NCBI RefSeq assembly: GCF_945859685.1
Contig: NC_079147.1
Span: 48,924,177 to 48,988,176 of the forward strand
Length of the DNA stretch: 64,000 nt
Direction of reading: 5' to 3'
From: Eupeodes corollae
Lineage: Eukaryota; Arthropoda; Insecta; Diptera; Syrphidae
Notes under the pieces: generated by a model
Seen by the model: only the letters and a program-made list of their open reading frames with translations
Databases searched by the model: none
What the model was told of the DNA's origin: nothing
Shown here: in pieces, positions 22,944-34,637 of the stretch
Layout of the letters: each line of letters starts with the position of its first letter
Numbering within the stretch: position 1 is the first letter of the stretch
Made by a program: the position numbers and the translations under genes

Positions 22944-24361
22944 TATTGTTTTTTAAAGTTTTTAGTTGAGTGAGTATAGTTTTTTGAGTTAGTTTGGTTG
23001 GTGAGTGGGAGTGAGTTGTATGTAATTTCTTTTGCAGAAGTAGAGTTAGTATGCGAGTTATCGGAGTCAGAAATATCACACATTTCTGTGTCAGATAGCG
23101 ATGACAGTTGTGTTTCTTCTGTAGGAGTATTGTGTATGTAATTTTCGGAATGAGTAGGAATGGGAGTGATGAGAGATTTGTCAACTGAGCTCAGCTCTTC
23201 CATAAGAGAGTGATGCTGCAGGTTTGAGGATTGAGTTGTGGGATTATTGTTGATTTCGGTTTCGATGAGAGAGAGCTTAGATTGTGTTAGATTTCGGACG
23301 TTATTTAAATCGTGAGTGGTTTCGATTGTACTTGGTTGTGATTTTATTGAGGTAGGAGCGGGATTTGAAGATTGGAGAATGTTTGAGAGAATTTTCTCGT
23401 TTTCAATTCTCTTTTTTATTATCTCTGCCATTGAAGGCTTCGAACTATTTCTTTTTTTAGGTGGTGGTAGCTGATGAAGATTAGGATTATCATTATAAAT
23501 TTGCCAAGCGTCGCGAACAGTACAACGACGATCCGCTTTGATTTTGTTGACGGACTTGTACCTGAGGAAGGCAGGGCAGGAGGGATCATATGAAGTGTGA
23601 TTTTCGTCGTTGCAATTAATGCAGAAAATACGAACACATTTATCATGAGGTGGAGGGAGACAGCAATCTTTGCAAATCACCGAATTTGTGCATCGGTTTT
23701 TGGTGTGGCCAAGCTTTTGACAACTGACACAACGCATTGGATTTTGTATATATTCCTCGACCTTGCAGTTCAACCAACCTATTTTAACTTCATTTGGACG
23801 GCGAATTTGATCGAAAGTGAGGATAGCTGCTCCGGTTGCAACTAATAAATCATTTTCTTTTTTCATCATTTTTCGGACCTCGATAACCTTGAATTTTTTT
23901 AGTTCTTCGAGTAATTCCTCTTCGGTTATATTTTTGATGTGCATGGAATAAATTCTACCCTGAACAGAATTAAGGCTAATGTGATTTGTCACTTTGACTG
24001 GGATTGAGTCGATAAGTTTGCATTTAATGAATTTATCAGCTGTTGCAACATTAAGTACTTTTAGTAGCAAGTCACCTGACCTCATTGACTTAACCTCCAA
24101 TATATCTTGGGAAATGTGCTCTAATCCGCGATTGATTCGAATAGGATTGTAGGTAGATAATTTACGCAATTGATCGCCTTCTTTTTCTAAACCAGTGATG
24201 ACGATGTATCGAGGCACATTATCATCGTTTTGAATTACCGGTAGATTAGGGAAATCATCACCATTATATTTTCTTTTGTGTTTTTTGTTCCGGTTTAAAA
24301 TTACCTCTGATTCGAGGATTTTAAACCGGTTATGATTGGGGGGATCCGTCCCCCCGTCCAT
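22943..24361 (-). CDS. I-type LINE ORF1, zinc-knuckle gag-like protein
   Basis: 472-residue frame starting with ATG at 24361. Residues ~214-270 carry three consecutive knuckles (CVSCQKLGHTKNRC, CKDCCLPPPHDKC, CINCNDENHTSYDPSC), the ORF1 hallmark of I-group elements; an RRM-like gag region is expected before it. The C-terminal third is Ser/Thr/Asn-rich and probably disordered. Its stop overlaps the ORF2 start by one base (TAATG), an arrangement known to allow termination-reinitiation in some non-LTR elements. No internal stop. Likely role: RNA packaging of the element transcript. Confidence 0.88.
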   Translation of the reverse strand: MDGGTDPPNHNRFKILESEVILNRNKKHKRKYNGDDFPNLPVIQNDDNVPRYIVITGLEKEGDQLRKLSTYNPIRINRGLEHISQDILEVKSMRSGDLLLKVLNVATADKFIKCKLIDSIPVKVTNHISLNSVQGRIYSMHIKNITEEELLEELKKFKVIEVRKMMKKENDLLVATGAAILTFDQIRRPNEVKIGWLNCKVEEYIQNPMRCVSCQKLGHTKNRCTNSVICKDCCLPPPHDKCVRIFCINCNDENHTSYDPSCPAFLRYKSVNKIKADRRCTVRDAWQIYNDNPNLHQLPPPKKRNSSKPSMAEIIKKRIENEKILSNILQSSNPAPTSIKSQPSTIETTHDLNNVRNLTQSKLSLIETEINNNPTTQSSNLQHHSLMEELSSVDKSLITPIPTHSENYIHNTPTEETQLSSLSDTEMCDISDSDNSHTNSTSAKEITYNSLPLTNQTNSKNYTHSTKNFKKQ

Positions 24362-24555
24362 AATAGAAATTTATGTGTGAGTTTTATAGAATATGTATAT
24401 TCTTTTCTTAAATATTTAAAATTCACTCACCGCAGATGGTAATAAATTGAGTGGAAAAATAATTAAAGTCTTTAAGAGTAAATCACAGCTCACACAGTAT
24501 AAACTCACGTCTGTTCACGGCGTTTGCCAGCTTAGGACTGTGACTTATAGACTTA

Positions 24556-26700
24556 ATTTTTGTTTGTCAAGTAGTGCTATCTTATTGCGCCCGGTTTTTG
24601 TCCATGCTGTCAGACTGTGGGCTTGTTTTTCCACTCATATGTGGTCTAGAATCAAAAACAGAAAGTTCAGAGACATTTTTACTTGCGACATATAGGAACT
24701 ATATTGCAAGTTTTGCATTCGTGCAAAATTTCGAACTCGAGATTTTAATCAAACATCATATTACGCTGGTAGAGAAGTCGAAAAAAGTGGGTCCTGCGAT
24801 TCCGTCCGGTCGGTTTTGTCTGTTTGTCCACGCTCCTACGGTCAAAAAACGAAGATTCGAATTTTCTCAAAAACGAACCGATAGATTTTTTTTAATTTTC
24901 TCTAAAATTTTATTTTTTAACTTGGCTTCTTTTAAAAAGAAAAACATATTTTTGTATTGCTCAGGAAAGGTACCACTCATAGAACCGTTATTTTGTTTTT
25001 TAATTTTAACAGGAACTTATGAACTGATTTCAATAATTTTTTTTTCCGAATTAGCTCTTATATTGCCTTAAGGATATTTGATTATCAAAAACAAATTTTT
25101 TATTGTTTGGATTGGAAAAAAAATATTGAATTTTTATTTTTCAAAATTCTATATCTCAGAAACGGGTCAACATTTTTTTACGAAATTCAAATTTAATGCG
25201 TATTTTTTGAATCACTAATTAACTGCATACCAAAAATATTTTTAGAACAAAATCGAAAAATTTTATATATAAAAAATTAATTTAAAAAAAAAACCGCTCT
25301 ACCGATTTTCGAAAAAAAAATAGCATTTAAATTTTTGAAGACAAACTTATTTTTTGGGTAAAATTTTGAATCTTAAAATAGTTTCTTTTTTTAAATTATT
25401 TTAACTGTGCGTGAGCCCGAAAGAGCGCATTATTTTGACAAAATTGTAAATACATTACTATCTTTTATCCAAATTAATGCATTTGGTACACATTTATCTA
25501 TTTTTATAACTAGGTATAACTATTGTAAATACCAACGATGGCCGTCTAGCGCCCCTGCATCGGATTAACGGATATGATATGTTTAATCAACAATCTATTT
25601 TAAAGTGTCTATCATGAAGTATCATCTTGGTACCTTTGTATATGTGATTTTAAAATGTTATTCTTTACGAATAAGTTTGTTTCAAACATATTTTACTTGC
25701 CTTCGCCTATATAAAAGAATAAGAGAATACATGTTCTTCCTCTTTCCTATCTTCAGATAATTTATTTTCCATCCCGGTCGAACTAGTTGAATACACAAAC
25801 AATTGTTTTCGTTAAGTATGCTTTCAAGTATTTTTCATTTCCGGGATGAGTTATCCAAGGATGAGTTGTGTCTTGGGATGAATTAAATGGCATTTATATC
25901 TTTGAAGACAAACTTATTTTACAGGTATATTTTTAAATATTATATAGTTACTTTTTTAAACAGACTCTTTGCATACAGGAGCAATTTCGTGCGACCTAGT
26001 CGTGCGTTTAATTTAACAACGCAACAACGCGAGAAGTTTCTCGTTTTGCGCTGGAAAGGACGCTATTTGCTGGGGAGTAGTTACGGTAAATGTTGATTTT
26101 TGTGGAGTACTTGGTGTCTTGTTCATTTCAATGTCATCAAACCAACTAGAACAACCAGGCTTAGGGGATGATATTGTTGTAATGGAGGTTGCAAGAGGAA
26201 TGACTTAATGACAGTTTGGTTCTTTTAATATTTAGCTGTGCTCTGTGACAATTGCTAAAATCTGGGATTAAACAATGGGCTGCTGCGGCTGCTAATTATT
26301 AGATGTTAGAGTTGCAGTCGTCATAGTTGCAATTAATCTTTTACTGATAAAGCAACTATCACTGCCCCGACTGAAAGCTATTATGCGGCACTGCGTCACG
26401 CGCAGTAACGATCCTAATTTTTCCAATGGTTCCCGATATATGATGGGTACCCCGTCTTGCCCGCCACCCGTCTTACGCCCCTCTCCCCTAGTATTATGTT
26501 TTTTTTTTAAACCGTAACTTACCAGATGTCAAAACCTCTGTTCTAAATATTTTAACTGATAATAAATAAAAATGATAACGTAATAAATCACTACTAAAAA
26601 TTTGTAAAATTTGATTTTCGGCTCAAATATCTTTGCAAATATTGGTGTAAAATTTTAAACAAGTGTTTAACAATCTCCTAGTTAGCAATTTCTTAAAGGA
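24556..26700. repeat. AT-rich dispersed repeats, no host gene seen
   Basis: 24780-25400 holds a dispersed repeat (similar to 16480-16640). 25540-25860 contains a TATATAAAAG box and GC-richer flanks that could be a solo LTR, but I found no terminal TG...CA pair or TSD. 26590-26660 again matches units of the AT-rich family. The 165-residue frame at 24574-25071 resembles nothing I know. Confidence 0.4.
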
Positions 26701-29456
26701 CTCCAAAAATGTTGACCGTTTCTTTTCGTCATTCTTACTAGTAAATTGCTTATCACCTTTTATTAAAAAATGGGCATCCAAACATGTCTAAAAGGTGACA
26801 GTGACGAATGCAAAAAAAGTAGGAGAAAATCTTTCGCTTTCTTAAAACTATATAGAAAAACAAATAGCGCAGTTTTTAAATCACTGTATTTACAATCAAA
26901 CCAAGAATACAAAAGGTTATACAATCTCAGAAAAAAACTTTATTTAAAAAACACTGCTTCTATGCTCGTTGAATGCAAGGACTCGAAATCTTTTTGGAAG
27001 ACAGTACAAGTGTTGAGTGGGCGGAATAGGAGGGTATTGCTCACAATAGATGAAAATCTACTTGCTAATTATTTTGAAACTCTACTTCTGCCTGACCCTA
27101 ATCTAAACACAATGAGCTTTGCATTCCCTAATGTCATTATTCCTGAACTGGATTCCAATCTTACAATGGTTGAACTATTAGCTGCTTTAAAAAAAAAATG
27201 AAAAATAACAAAGCACCTGGATCTGATGGGATCCCAGTAGAGTTTTATAAACATGCTACTCCTGAGTTTTTGGAATATCTGTTAGAATTTTTCAATAGAA
27301 TATTCATTGATGAGACAGTGCCTGAAAATTTTCGTCTGTCTCGAATTACAGCCATTTTTAAGAAAGGTAACCGTGATTTGCCAGAGAACTATAGAGGAAT
27401 TGCTGTGCTTAACTCATTACGAAAAGTGTTTACACAAATACTCTATACTAGACTTACGACCTGGTTAGAAGATAATAACATAATAAGTTGCTTTCAAGCT
27501 GGTTTTCGAGCCAACCTTTCAGCTATTGATCAAATTTTTGTACTCAGCACCACTGCTAGGCGATTTATTGATAAAAAACAGAACTTGTATGCCTTTTTCG
27601 TTGATTTAAAAGCGGCTTTTGACACTACTTACTCTATAAGCTCTCAGCAATTGGCCTATCTACTAAATTTATCAGAGTCTACGAAAAAATTCTCGAAAAC
27701 ACGATGGCATCTGTTCAGAATGGTGGAAAAGTATCTAGAGAATTTAGTTGTGAAGCAGGTGTCCCTCAAGGATGTGTTCTAAGCCCTATCATGTTTGCAC
27801 TGTATATGAACGATGTCGAAAACAGTATACCTGGGGGAGTTCAGTTCGGGGATATTACACTTAAAGTCTTGTTTTATGCAGACGATTTAGTGATTTTATC
27901 AGACAGTCCGCTTACTCTACAGCTCCAGATAAACAAGCTGAAACAGTTTTGTGATCTATGGGATTTTAAAATAAATACCACCAAATCCAAAATAATGGTT
28001 TTTAGATCTCGAAATAGATCAACTGGCTATGGGCGGAATTGGACTCTAGATGGTGAGATAATTGTGGTTGTTAATGAATTTAAGTATCTTGGGTATACAA
28101 TGACATATAATCTTAAAATTCAAACCTTTATAAAAGAAAAAACAACCGCTGCAAAAATTGCAATAAATACAATGTGGTCCCAGTTCTTCGCAAATAAACT
28201 CGTAGATCCAATCTCAAAATTCAAAAGCCTTCAATGCCAGCGTGAATACTTGTTTTTGCTATGGTAATGAAGTATATGGTTTCGAACAGTTGGAGGAAAT
28301 GGAAAATATACAGAGGTATTTTTTCAAGCGAATTTTAGGTTACCTATTAACACTCCTAATTATGCTATCCACCTAGAGCCAGGCTTACCTCAAATTTTCT
28401 TGAAAAACTTAAAGGCTAACGCCGATTTTATGATCAGAGTTATGAAGCGATCTGACCAAAACTTGCAAAAAAGACTCCTTAAAATTTGTTTAAGTTGTTT
28501 ATATAGTCCGGTCAAAAATTGGTATGATCTTGCTGTAGCACATAACCTTTCAATATCATTGCAAGTGGACAATGTGGAAGCAATAAAAAATGCATTATAT
28601 GAATGTATCTCTGTTATAGATGACTCGATGTATAGGCTTTGTGTTGCGAGAGGGACTGCATCAACATCCAGGAATATATACAGACAACTTAATCTGAAAC
28701 TTGGTGAAAGAAACTATTTTAGAGAAGAGTTTACAATTTCTGAAATGAGCTTGATCTTCAAGATAAGAACGGAAATGCTCGATTTGAATTATAGACCACA
28801 TAGAACAGACTTCAACCCTGTGTGCTCCCTTTGCAACCTTGGTCAAAACGAAGATGTTTTGCATTTTTTAGCACTTTGTCCAATATTACGCTATGTATCA
28901 CATGCACGAAAATATCGAAACGAGTGTTTGAGTTTGTTTTGAGTTGTAAGACGATGTTAATGTGATTGTATCTTCTCCTTTCTTTTTTGTTTTTAACCAA
29001 ATTAAAAGTCCTTAAAATTAAAAAAATTAAATTAAAAATAAACTTGAGAAATATACAGTTCTTTTCCTATTTTTGTTTGCTTTTTTTCTCACTTACAAAC
29101 CATTATCTGTTTTAGCTAAACTAAAAGCCCATTACCAATATTTTTCTTTATTTTTCCTTAATTTTTTTGTTTGGACTAAACTAAAAGTCACATTATGAAA
29201 ATAATAATAAAAAAAAAAATTGTTTTCTTTAATATTTATATTTATATTTACATTTTCTTTTTTTTTTAACTATGAAACTTATTTTGTGAAATATTCTCTC
29301 TTTTTACTTGTATTTTTTTTTTGGTTGTTTATTTAATTAGTTTTTTTCCCGGCAGACGGCTTATAAAGCCATGCTTTGTATATCTTTTATCAAGAAATAT
29401 TGTACTTATAAGAAAATTGAAAAAATAAAGAACTTATCTATCTATTCATCTATCTA
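26700..29456 (+). pseudogene. Broken LINE reverse transcriptase, clade uncertain
   Basis: Coding pieces in at least three frames. 26770-27201 is a basic linker (TVQVLSGRNRRVL). 27198-27782 is the RT start (KNNKAPGSDGIPVEFYKHA, FKKGNRDLPENYRGIAV, DLKAAFDTT). 27704-28267 continues it (AGVPQGCVLSPIMFALYMND, FYADDLVILSD, EFKYLGYT). 28400-28942 is the C-terminus with CSLCNLGQNEDVLHFLALCP. The endonuclease is missing. The 3' end at about 29400-29456 has AATAAAG followed by an ATCT repeat tail. The order of motifs is that of a CR1/L2-like LINE, but I do not assign it firmly. The A-run frameshift near 27190 and others make it inactive. Confidence 0.8.
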
Positions 29457-30073
29457 AATCGTTTAAAATTAGGTAAATACCTTTTAAGCTTAGTAACTTG
29501 CTAAAAATGACATAAAAATTTTACTCAATCGTTTTTAATTTAGGGCCATTATTTTTAACATTTAGTAAAATTTTGTAGAAAAATCTAACGTTTAATTTTC
29601 AATTGGCAACTTTTTTTACAAAACACGAAAACCTAAAAAACAACAAAAAACTGACAAAAAATGGGATTCGACATAAGTATTAGGAGAAGAAAGATATTGG
29701 CTTCAATTTATGTATCTTTGAGATTTTAAGTCGAAAACTAATTCTTAGCTTTAAGGAATCGAAAAGACTTGAATTTTTAAACTCTAAAATATATTGATTA
29801 CTCTATACTAGTAAAAAGGTACAAAGGTATATTTAAAGTGTATCTTATTTTGAACTTTTGTGTAAGTGGTTTAAACTTTCAATCAGTTTGCAAATTAGTT
29901 TAATTTTGTTTTAAACTCAATTACAAATATTTTAACTGATAATTGAGTTAACTCATTTATAATTTAATTACATAAAAACAGTAGTTAGAAAGGTACATTT
30001 ATACAGATGCTAATATATAGCAGCATACGATGTAAAGGAATTTATAACTTTAAAACTATGTATTTATTTTTAG
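29457..30073. other. Probable intron DNA of prt with AT-rich repeat pieces
   Basis: 29520-29760 resembles units of the AT-rich repeat family ('acgaaaaccta' and 'gacaaaaaatgggattcgac'). The right end is the polypyrimidine/AG acceptor of the first visible prt exon (ag at 30072-30073). Confidence 0.55.
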
Positions 30074-31318
30074 CTTTATCCAGAAGAAGAAAAACGTTCC
30101 AAAGTGATGGGTATAATTTTGGGTAGCATTGCGCTTGGAGTTCTATTGGGCTACCCTTTTGGAAGTATTCTCTATGATTTGGTGGGAAAGTCATCGCCGT
30201 TTATTATTCTTTCAACATTAATTTTTCTTAATTTAGGTAAGAAACTTATTCGACTTTTCATTAGAGAACTTTACATTTAAATTAACTTATTTTTATTTAA
30301 AGGAATGCAATTGCTGACAATGGACCTTTCGGTTCAACCAGAGGTATTAAAATTATCCTTTATAATTTATTTGGAAGCTTTTCAAATATTTGGCGGTATG
30401 TTCTTTAGGTGACAATTGGAACTGGTTATCCAAAATGGCGCCCAATTTTCGGAAACAAAATGATACTAGCCATTGTAATAGCCATTTTGGTATCGACATC
30501 TTCAATGGCTATCTTAGAACCATGTCTACCTATTTGGCTGATGGAACACTTAAAGCCATATAAATGGCAACTTGGAACTGTATTCATTCCAGATTCTGTG
30601 GGATATTTTATTGGAACCAATTTTTTCGGAACGGTTGCGTATAATTTTGGTCAAATAAGAGTTTCCTGTTTATCGTTGTTATTGGTTGGAATAGCTTCAA
30701 TTTTGGTGAGTTCTTTGTGTATTCTTAATCATTATAACATCATTTCTTTTCATTGAAGATCCCTAGCGCTACAACAGTTCCTCAATTGCTGCTTCCCCAT
30801 TTTTGCCTCGGTCTTGGAATCGGAATAATTGATGCAGCTCTAGTTCCACTCTTAGCTTCGTTTGTTGATTTGAGCTTAGGTGATGACCAAGTTGTGGCAA
30901 AAGATTCAATGTCAAGCTATGGAACAGTTTATGCCATTCAACAGACTTCTGTAAGCCTCGCTTATTGCTTGGGTAAGTAACCATACAATTTTTGCATGGT
31001 TCAAATGGAACTTATATAGTGTTTCTAATATTTTAAGCTCCATTACTTGGTGGAGAATTGGTGCAAGCCATGGGTTTCACCTGGTTAATGCGATTAATGG
31101 GACTTTGCAATGTTATATATGGACCAATTTTAGTATTGCTGTATAGTAAATATAATCCAAAGGTATACTGTTTACGTATAACTTAGATACAAAAATAATA
31201 ATTTTAAATAACTTTGTTTGCATAGTTTGCAGCTGAAAAAGATAATCAAATGTTACTCGATACGTCTGGGAGTGGTCCAGGTTCTCACTATAAAAAGCTT
31301 TATAATGCAGTGGAATAG
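30074..31318 (+). CDS. prt: SLC18-type vesicular transporter, 3' exons (portabella-like)
   Basis: Six exons, GT-AG introns with consistent phases: 30074-30236, 30303-30343, 30409-30705, 30759-30972, 31038-31162, 31226-31318 (310 residues, stop TAG). The protein is the C-terminal two thirds of a 12-TM vesicular amine transporter that loads neurotransmitter by proton antiport. Exon 1 carries the antiporter motif C region (LGSIALGVLLGYPFGSILYD). Exon 3 has LEPCLPIWLME and KWQLGTVFIPDSVGYFIGTN, as in VMATs. Exon 4 has GIGIIDAALVPLLASFVD with the TM10 aspartate, and YGTVYAI. The C-terminus is short (KKLYNAVE). The N-terminal exons are not visible and must lie upstream. The prt name rather than Vmat or VAChT rests on the neighbouring UBE2O gene; family membership is certain, the paralogue less so. 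Confidence 0.85.
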
Positions 31319-31799
31319 AAGATTCTTAGTCAGATATTTAAAAAGGATCATTTGTTATAAATACGTGTTGTGGTATAAATTTTTGAATGTTTTTAACTTT
31401 ATTGTTTTGTTTAAGATAAATATACTTAATATTAATAATATTGTGTTTAATATGATTTTTCTATAGTTTTTTTTTCGTTAATTTTACAGATTATAAGCAT
31501 TGTTCTATTGAAAAAAAAAAAACAGTTGTATTAACCCCCCCCCCTAAAAAAACTGCCTATTTTAAATAACTGCCTATTTTACTTTACAATTATCTCTAAA
31601 ACTAGCAATGAATTAATGATAAATTATTCAACATTGCAGCAGTATTGCAGAGTTTCAAACGTTTTAGTTATAGACATTAGACAATGGTCACACATGATTC
31701 TTAGAGCTCAAAATAGATTCTTGTTGCATAGACATATGAAAACGACTATGAAAATAAATAAATGGCTGAGATATATCATACAAAAAAACAATTATACAA
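31319..31799. other. prt 3' UTR and spacer
   Basis: AT-rich, with a C-run (31534-31543). No canonical AATAAA was located close to the stop codon. No second gene seen. Confidence 0.4.
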
Positions 31800-32100
31800 A
31801 ATAAGAAAAAGTGTCGGAGACAAAACGTAGCCCTGTGGCACACCAGCGTTTATTTTGTTGATATCAAATTTGAACATGTCTAATACTTTTTGGTAAACTA
31901 TAACTGTTAGTTTTACTTTTCTGTGAGATTAACCATACTATTTCCGCTGGACCTATTGCAAGATATATCTTAAGCTATAAATTACATGACCTTCGAACGA
32001 AGGGACGTAAGTGCGATTGGACGATAGTAAGAGAGGAAAGATGATTTACCCTTTTAAGAGGTCTGAAGAGTAAATCAGATCAAAAAGCGTATGTAGTTTT
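31800..32100 (-). mobile_element. Small LINE reverse-transcriptase fragments
   Basis: On the minus strand 31800-31925 encodes 'KINAGVPQGYVLSPTLF', preceded by 'VLDMFKFD'. It is the counterpart of 'VLDRFKSENHKINAGVPQGS' in the LINE at 39455-41935. A second short RT-like piece follows to 32090. These are remnants only. Confidence 0.6.
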
Positions 32101-32104
32101 TTTT

Positions 32105-33800
32105 TACTTACTTACTTAGGGTGGCGCTAAAGTCCTGTGTGAGCTAGCGGTAACAAATTTCTCCATCTAGCTAGATGTTTTCAGTTGCCCACTACAACCT
32201 GATTCGCGGTCTTCCTCTACTACCCCGTACTGTGGGCGTTTATTCGAATATTTTCCGGACCGGAGCATTGGTATCCATGCGCTCTACGTGACCCACTGGT
32301 TGGACTGAGTTTGCAACAATTTACAGCCCGTACAGCGCGTTGTTCCACCTTCTCCTCCACTCACCTTCTATGTATAATGTATATGGGACGACCCAAAGTG
32401 CTTTCATCCGCTTTTGTCATAGTCCATGCTTCTGCACCCTATAGCAGAACGGTGATGATGAAGGTCTAATATAGATACACTGGTCGCTCGAGAGAGGGCT
32501 TTATACTCAATTGCTTTCTTAGCCCAAAGAAACAGCGGCTAACAAGAGTTATTCTTCTGTGTTTATAGCGGAGCCTAGGTAAGCAAAGTCCTTAACTACC
32601 TCAAAGTTACGTGGATGGTGACGTTTTGACCGAGACGTCGTTGTTGTAGGCTCTTTCTTGACAACATGTTCTTTATTTTGCCGCTAAATCCATTTTTGCC
32701 AGCTCTACCTCAATACTCACCAAAGCCCCATTACATCACGCTGAGTTCCTCCGATTATGCCAATGTCATCAGCATACGCCAGTAATTGGACAGACTTTTG
32801 AAAGATAGCGCCTCTATTGTTGACGTGGAAGCTGTGCATTATTCTTTGAGGGACGAAGTTAAAGAAATCGAATGACGGCGCATAAAAAAGAAAAAAAAAA
32901 TCGGGTGTCGCAACAATCCATGAAGAACCAGGGCCTTTGTCAATTCCTCGCAAGAGGCAGTACCCGTTAAAAAACTTTAGATGGCACAGTCAGGGATCGA
33001 TCCCAAGACCTCTGGCATGGGTACTACTGAATGACAGCGCATCACCTTATCTAAAACCCTTTTTGACATCGAAAACTCCTGTTCACTTGCTTCCAGCTTT
33101 TATGGAGCCGCGAGAATTATCCATGGTAGTCCTGCACTAACGGACCACTTTGGCAGGGATGCCAATACCAGACATGGCTCGTTTCTGTCATTTGCAGCCT
33201 TGGAATCGATGAAGAGAATGTGGGTGTCGATTTGATGTTCTTGGTTTTTTTGTCCAGGATCTGCCGTAATGTGAATATTTGATCGACTATGGACTTTTCT
33301 GGTCTAATACCACACTGATGAGGACCTATAAGGTTGTTGACAATGTGCCTTAGACGTTTACATATTACGGCAGAGAAGATTGTGCAAGCTATGGTACGAA
33401 GACCAATGCATCTATAGTTTGCGCAGTTTAGAGGGTCTAGTTTCTTTAGTATCGGGCAAACAATACAGATGTTCCATTCATCGGGCATGATTTTTTTCGA
33501 CCATATCTTAAAGATAAGTTGGTGCATTTTCATAACCAAATTATCTCCACCTGATTTGAAGAGCTCGCCATTTAAGCCATCTGCTCCAGAAGCTTTATTA
33601 GACTTCAGCTTAGATATGTCAATCATTACTTCGTCTAGGTCGGGAATACGGTAATACTTTCCGCGTTCCGCTGTTCGTAGTCGCCGTTCTAATCTAACTA
33701 GAGATTTTTTGTTGGTGGCTGCTTGAAACCCAGCACGTCAGAAGCGGCTTCTCTGTTGCAGCTTGGCAATATTGACACTTTTTCTCAAAACAGTGTGTTG
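32105..33800 (-). mobile_element. RTE-clade LINE, 5'-truncated and decayed
   Basis: The 3' end on the + strand is CTTACTTACTTAGGGTGGCG (TAAG-repeat tail at 32105). The minus frame at 33626-33117 encodes RT (ISKLKSNKASGADGLN, CPILKKLDPLNCANYR, NLIGPHQCGIRPEKSIVDQI). A piece near 32830 corresponds to the later RT region. Endonuclease-linker remnants reach about 33800. It is broken by frameshifts and by the SINE at 32884-33028. The nearest relatives in the window are the copies at 36550, 43800, 48282 and 55164. Confidence 0.85.
32884..33028 (-). mobile_element. tRNA-type SINE, internally deleted, with 14-bp TSD
   Basis: Flanked by GAATGACGGCGCAT (32870-32883) and GAATGACAGCGCAT (33029-33042), one mismatch. 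Read on minus it has AGTAGTACCCATGCCAGAGG, then a degenerate B-box (GGGATCGATCCC), then GCCTCTTGCGAGGAATTGAC and a final A/T run. The A-box region is deleted relative to the copy at 47545. It sits inside the RTE copy and is therefore younger than it. Confidence 0.8.
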
Positions 33801-34163
33801 GCTGCAGAAATACTATCCCGGGCAACGAATTTACGAATGTTAAGATCTTTTAGTAGTGTTACAAATGTATGAGTGTGAAAAAAGATTCATCTTAATAATC
33901 CGATGAATTGTCAATTATAGATATCCCTTTGACAACCGTACATCAAGAATTTTAACTGTTTTACCCAACTCTACTTTAAGCCCTATTTAAAAATTATAAA
34001 CCTTAAAACCATTGTGTACTGGTACCTTTTTTAAAGCGCTTCCTTCTTCTTATTTTTTTATTTAAACATTTGAAGTGAAGTCAAAAACCTCCTTTAATGT
34101 CGGAAAATATATTGAAATAAAGTTTTTTTCCTTAATTAAAGCTATAAAGCTAAAGTTACATCA
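33801..34163. other. Spacer, no gene seen
   Basis: No conserved ORF. It ends at the TCA that forms the left target duplication of the MITE. Confidence 0.45.
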
Positions 34164-34502
34164 TGGCTGAAACACATACACGCTTCAGCTTCGGCTTCGT
34201 CTGCGTTACGTTAGGCCTGCTTCGAGGTTGCTTTGAACGATATTTCTATTATTTCATCCCTCCAAAGAGCAAATATTTTGTTTGTTGACATTTTTTTACA
34301 GCTGATGAGCTGTCAGACAAAGCAAATGTTCAGATAATTGAACTAGAGCTTCCGTTAGGAGTCACATTACGTTCTTTTCCTTACGATTGTCAAACGAAAC
34401 GTGAGGTCGAAGCTTCATTGTGATAGCATGCATTGAATTCCTATGGTTGAACTCGTAAACGTCAGGCGAAGCCGAAGCTGAAGCGTGTATGTGTTTCAGC
34501 CA
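34164..34502. mobile_element. MITE with ~38-bp terminal inverted repeats
   Basis: The left arm from 34164 (TGGCTGAAACACATACACGC, continuing through CTTCAGCTTCGGCTTCG) is matched without a mismatch by the reverse complement of the right arm ending at 34502. TCA occurs on both sides (34161-34163 and 34503-34505), fitting a 3-bp TSD. It is 339 bp with no ORF, so non-autonomous. It ends 135 bp before the ATG of the first SHIPPO gene, so it probably lies in or beside that gene's promoter or 5' UTR. The superfamily is unknown; a 3-bp TSD would fit PIF/Harbinger. Confidence 0.88.
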
Positions 34503-34637
34503 TCACTACTATAAAGAAAATTATTTTTAGCTCACAAAATATGTAAGTCATAAATAAATTATGATTTTGCTTTAATTCTCTTAAGTCAAATGAAATCTAT
34601 CTAAACAAATTAAAAAAAAAAGTGTCAAAATTAAGGA

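Larger units (their letters stand above)
19011..24543 (-). mobile_element. Full-length I-type LINE with RNase H and 12-bp TSD
   Basis: Direct repeats CTTATAGACTTA at 18999-19010 and 24544-24555 bound a 5.5-kb minus-strand element. It starts (minus) TCACAGTCCTAAGC and ends in an AAAT-repeat tail (+ strand TTTATTTATTTATTTA from 19011). ORF1 (22943-24361) and ORF2 (19244-22943) touch through a TAATG stop/start. Presence of RNase H places it in the I group (I/LOA/R1-like clades); I do not assign the exact clade. ORF2 is damaged, so this copy is probably dead despite its perfect TSD. Confidence 0.92.

Noticed and set aside
24574..25071. 165-residue open frame
   Set aside because: Composition follows AT-rich repeat DNA also present at 16480, starts in the 5' part of the LINE, and shows no family signature.
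25540..25860. Solo LTR
   Set aside because: A TATATAAAAG box and GC-richer flanks suggest one, but I could not find TG...CA ends or a target duplication.
25887..26096. Small ORF with 'TTQQREKFLVLRWKGRYLLG'
   Set aside because: Isolated 69-residue frame without recognisable domain, splice context or conservation evidence.
30426..30984. Minus-strand ORFs over the transporter exons
   Set aside because: Antisense shadows of the prt coding sequence.
30074..31318. VAChT or Vmat identity for the transporter
   Set aside because: The sequence motifs alone fit the VMAT group, but the gene neighbours point to prt; the choice is provisional, not excluded.
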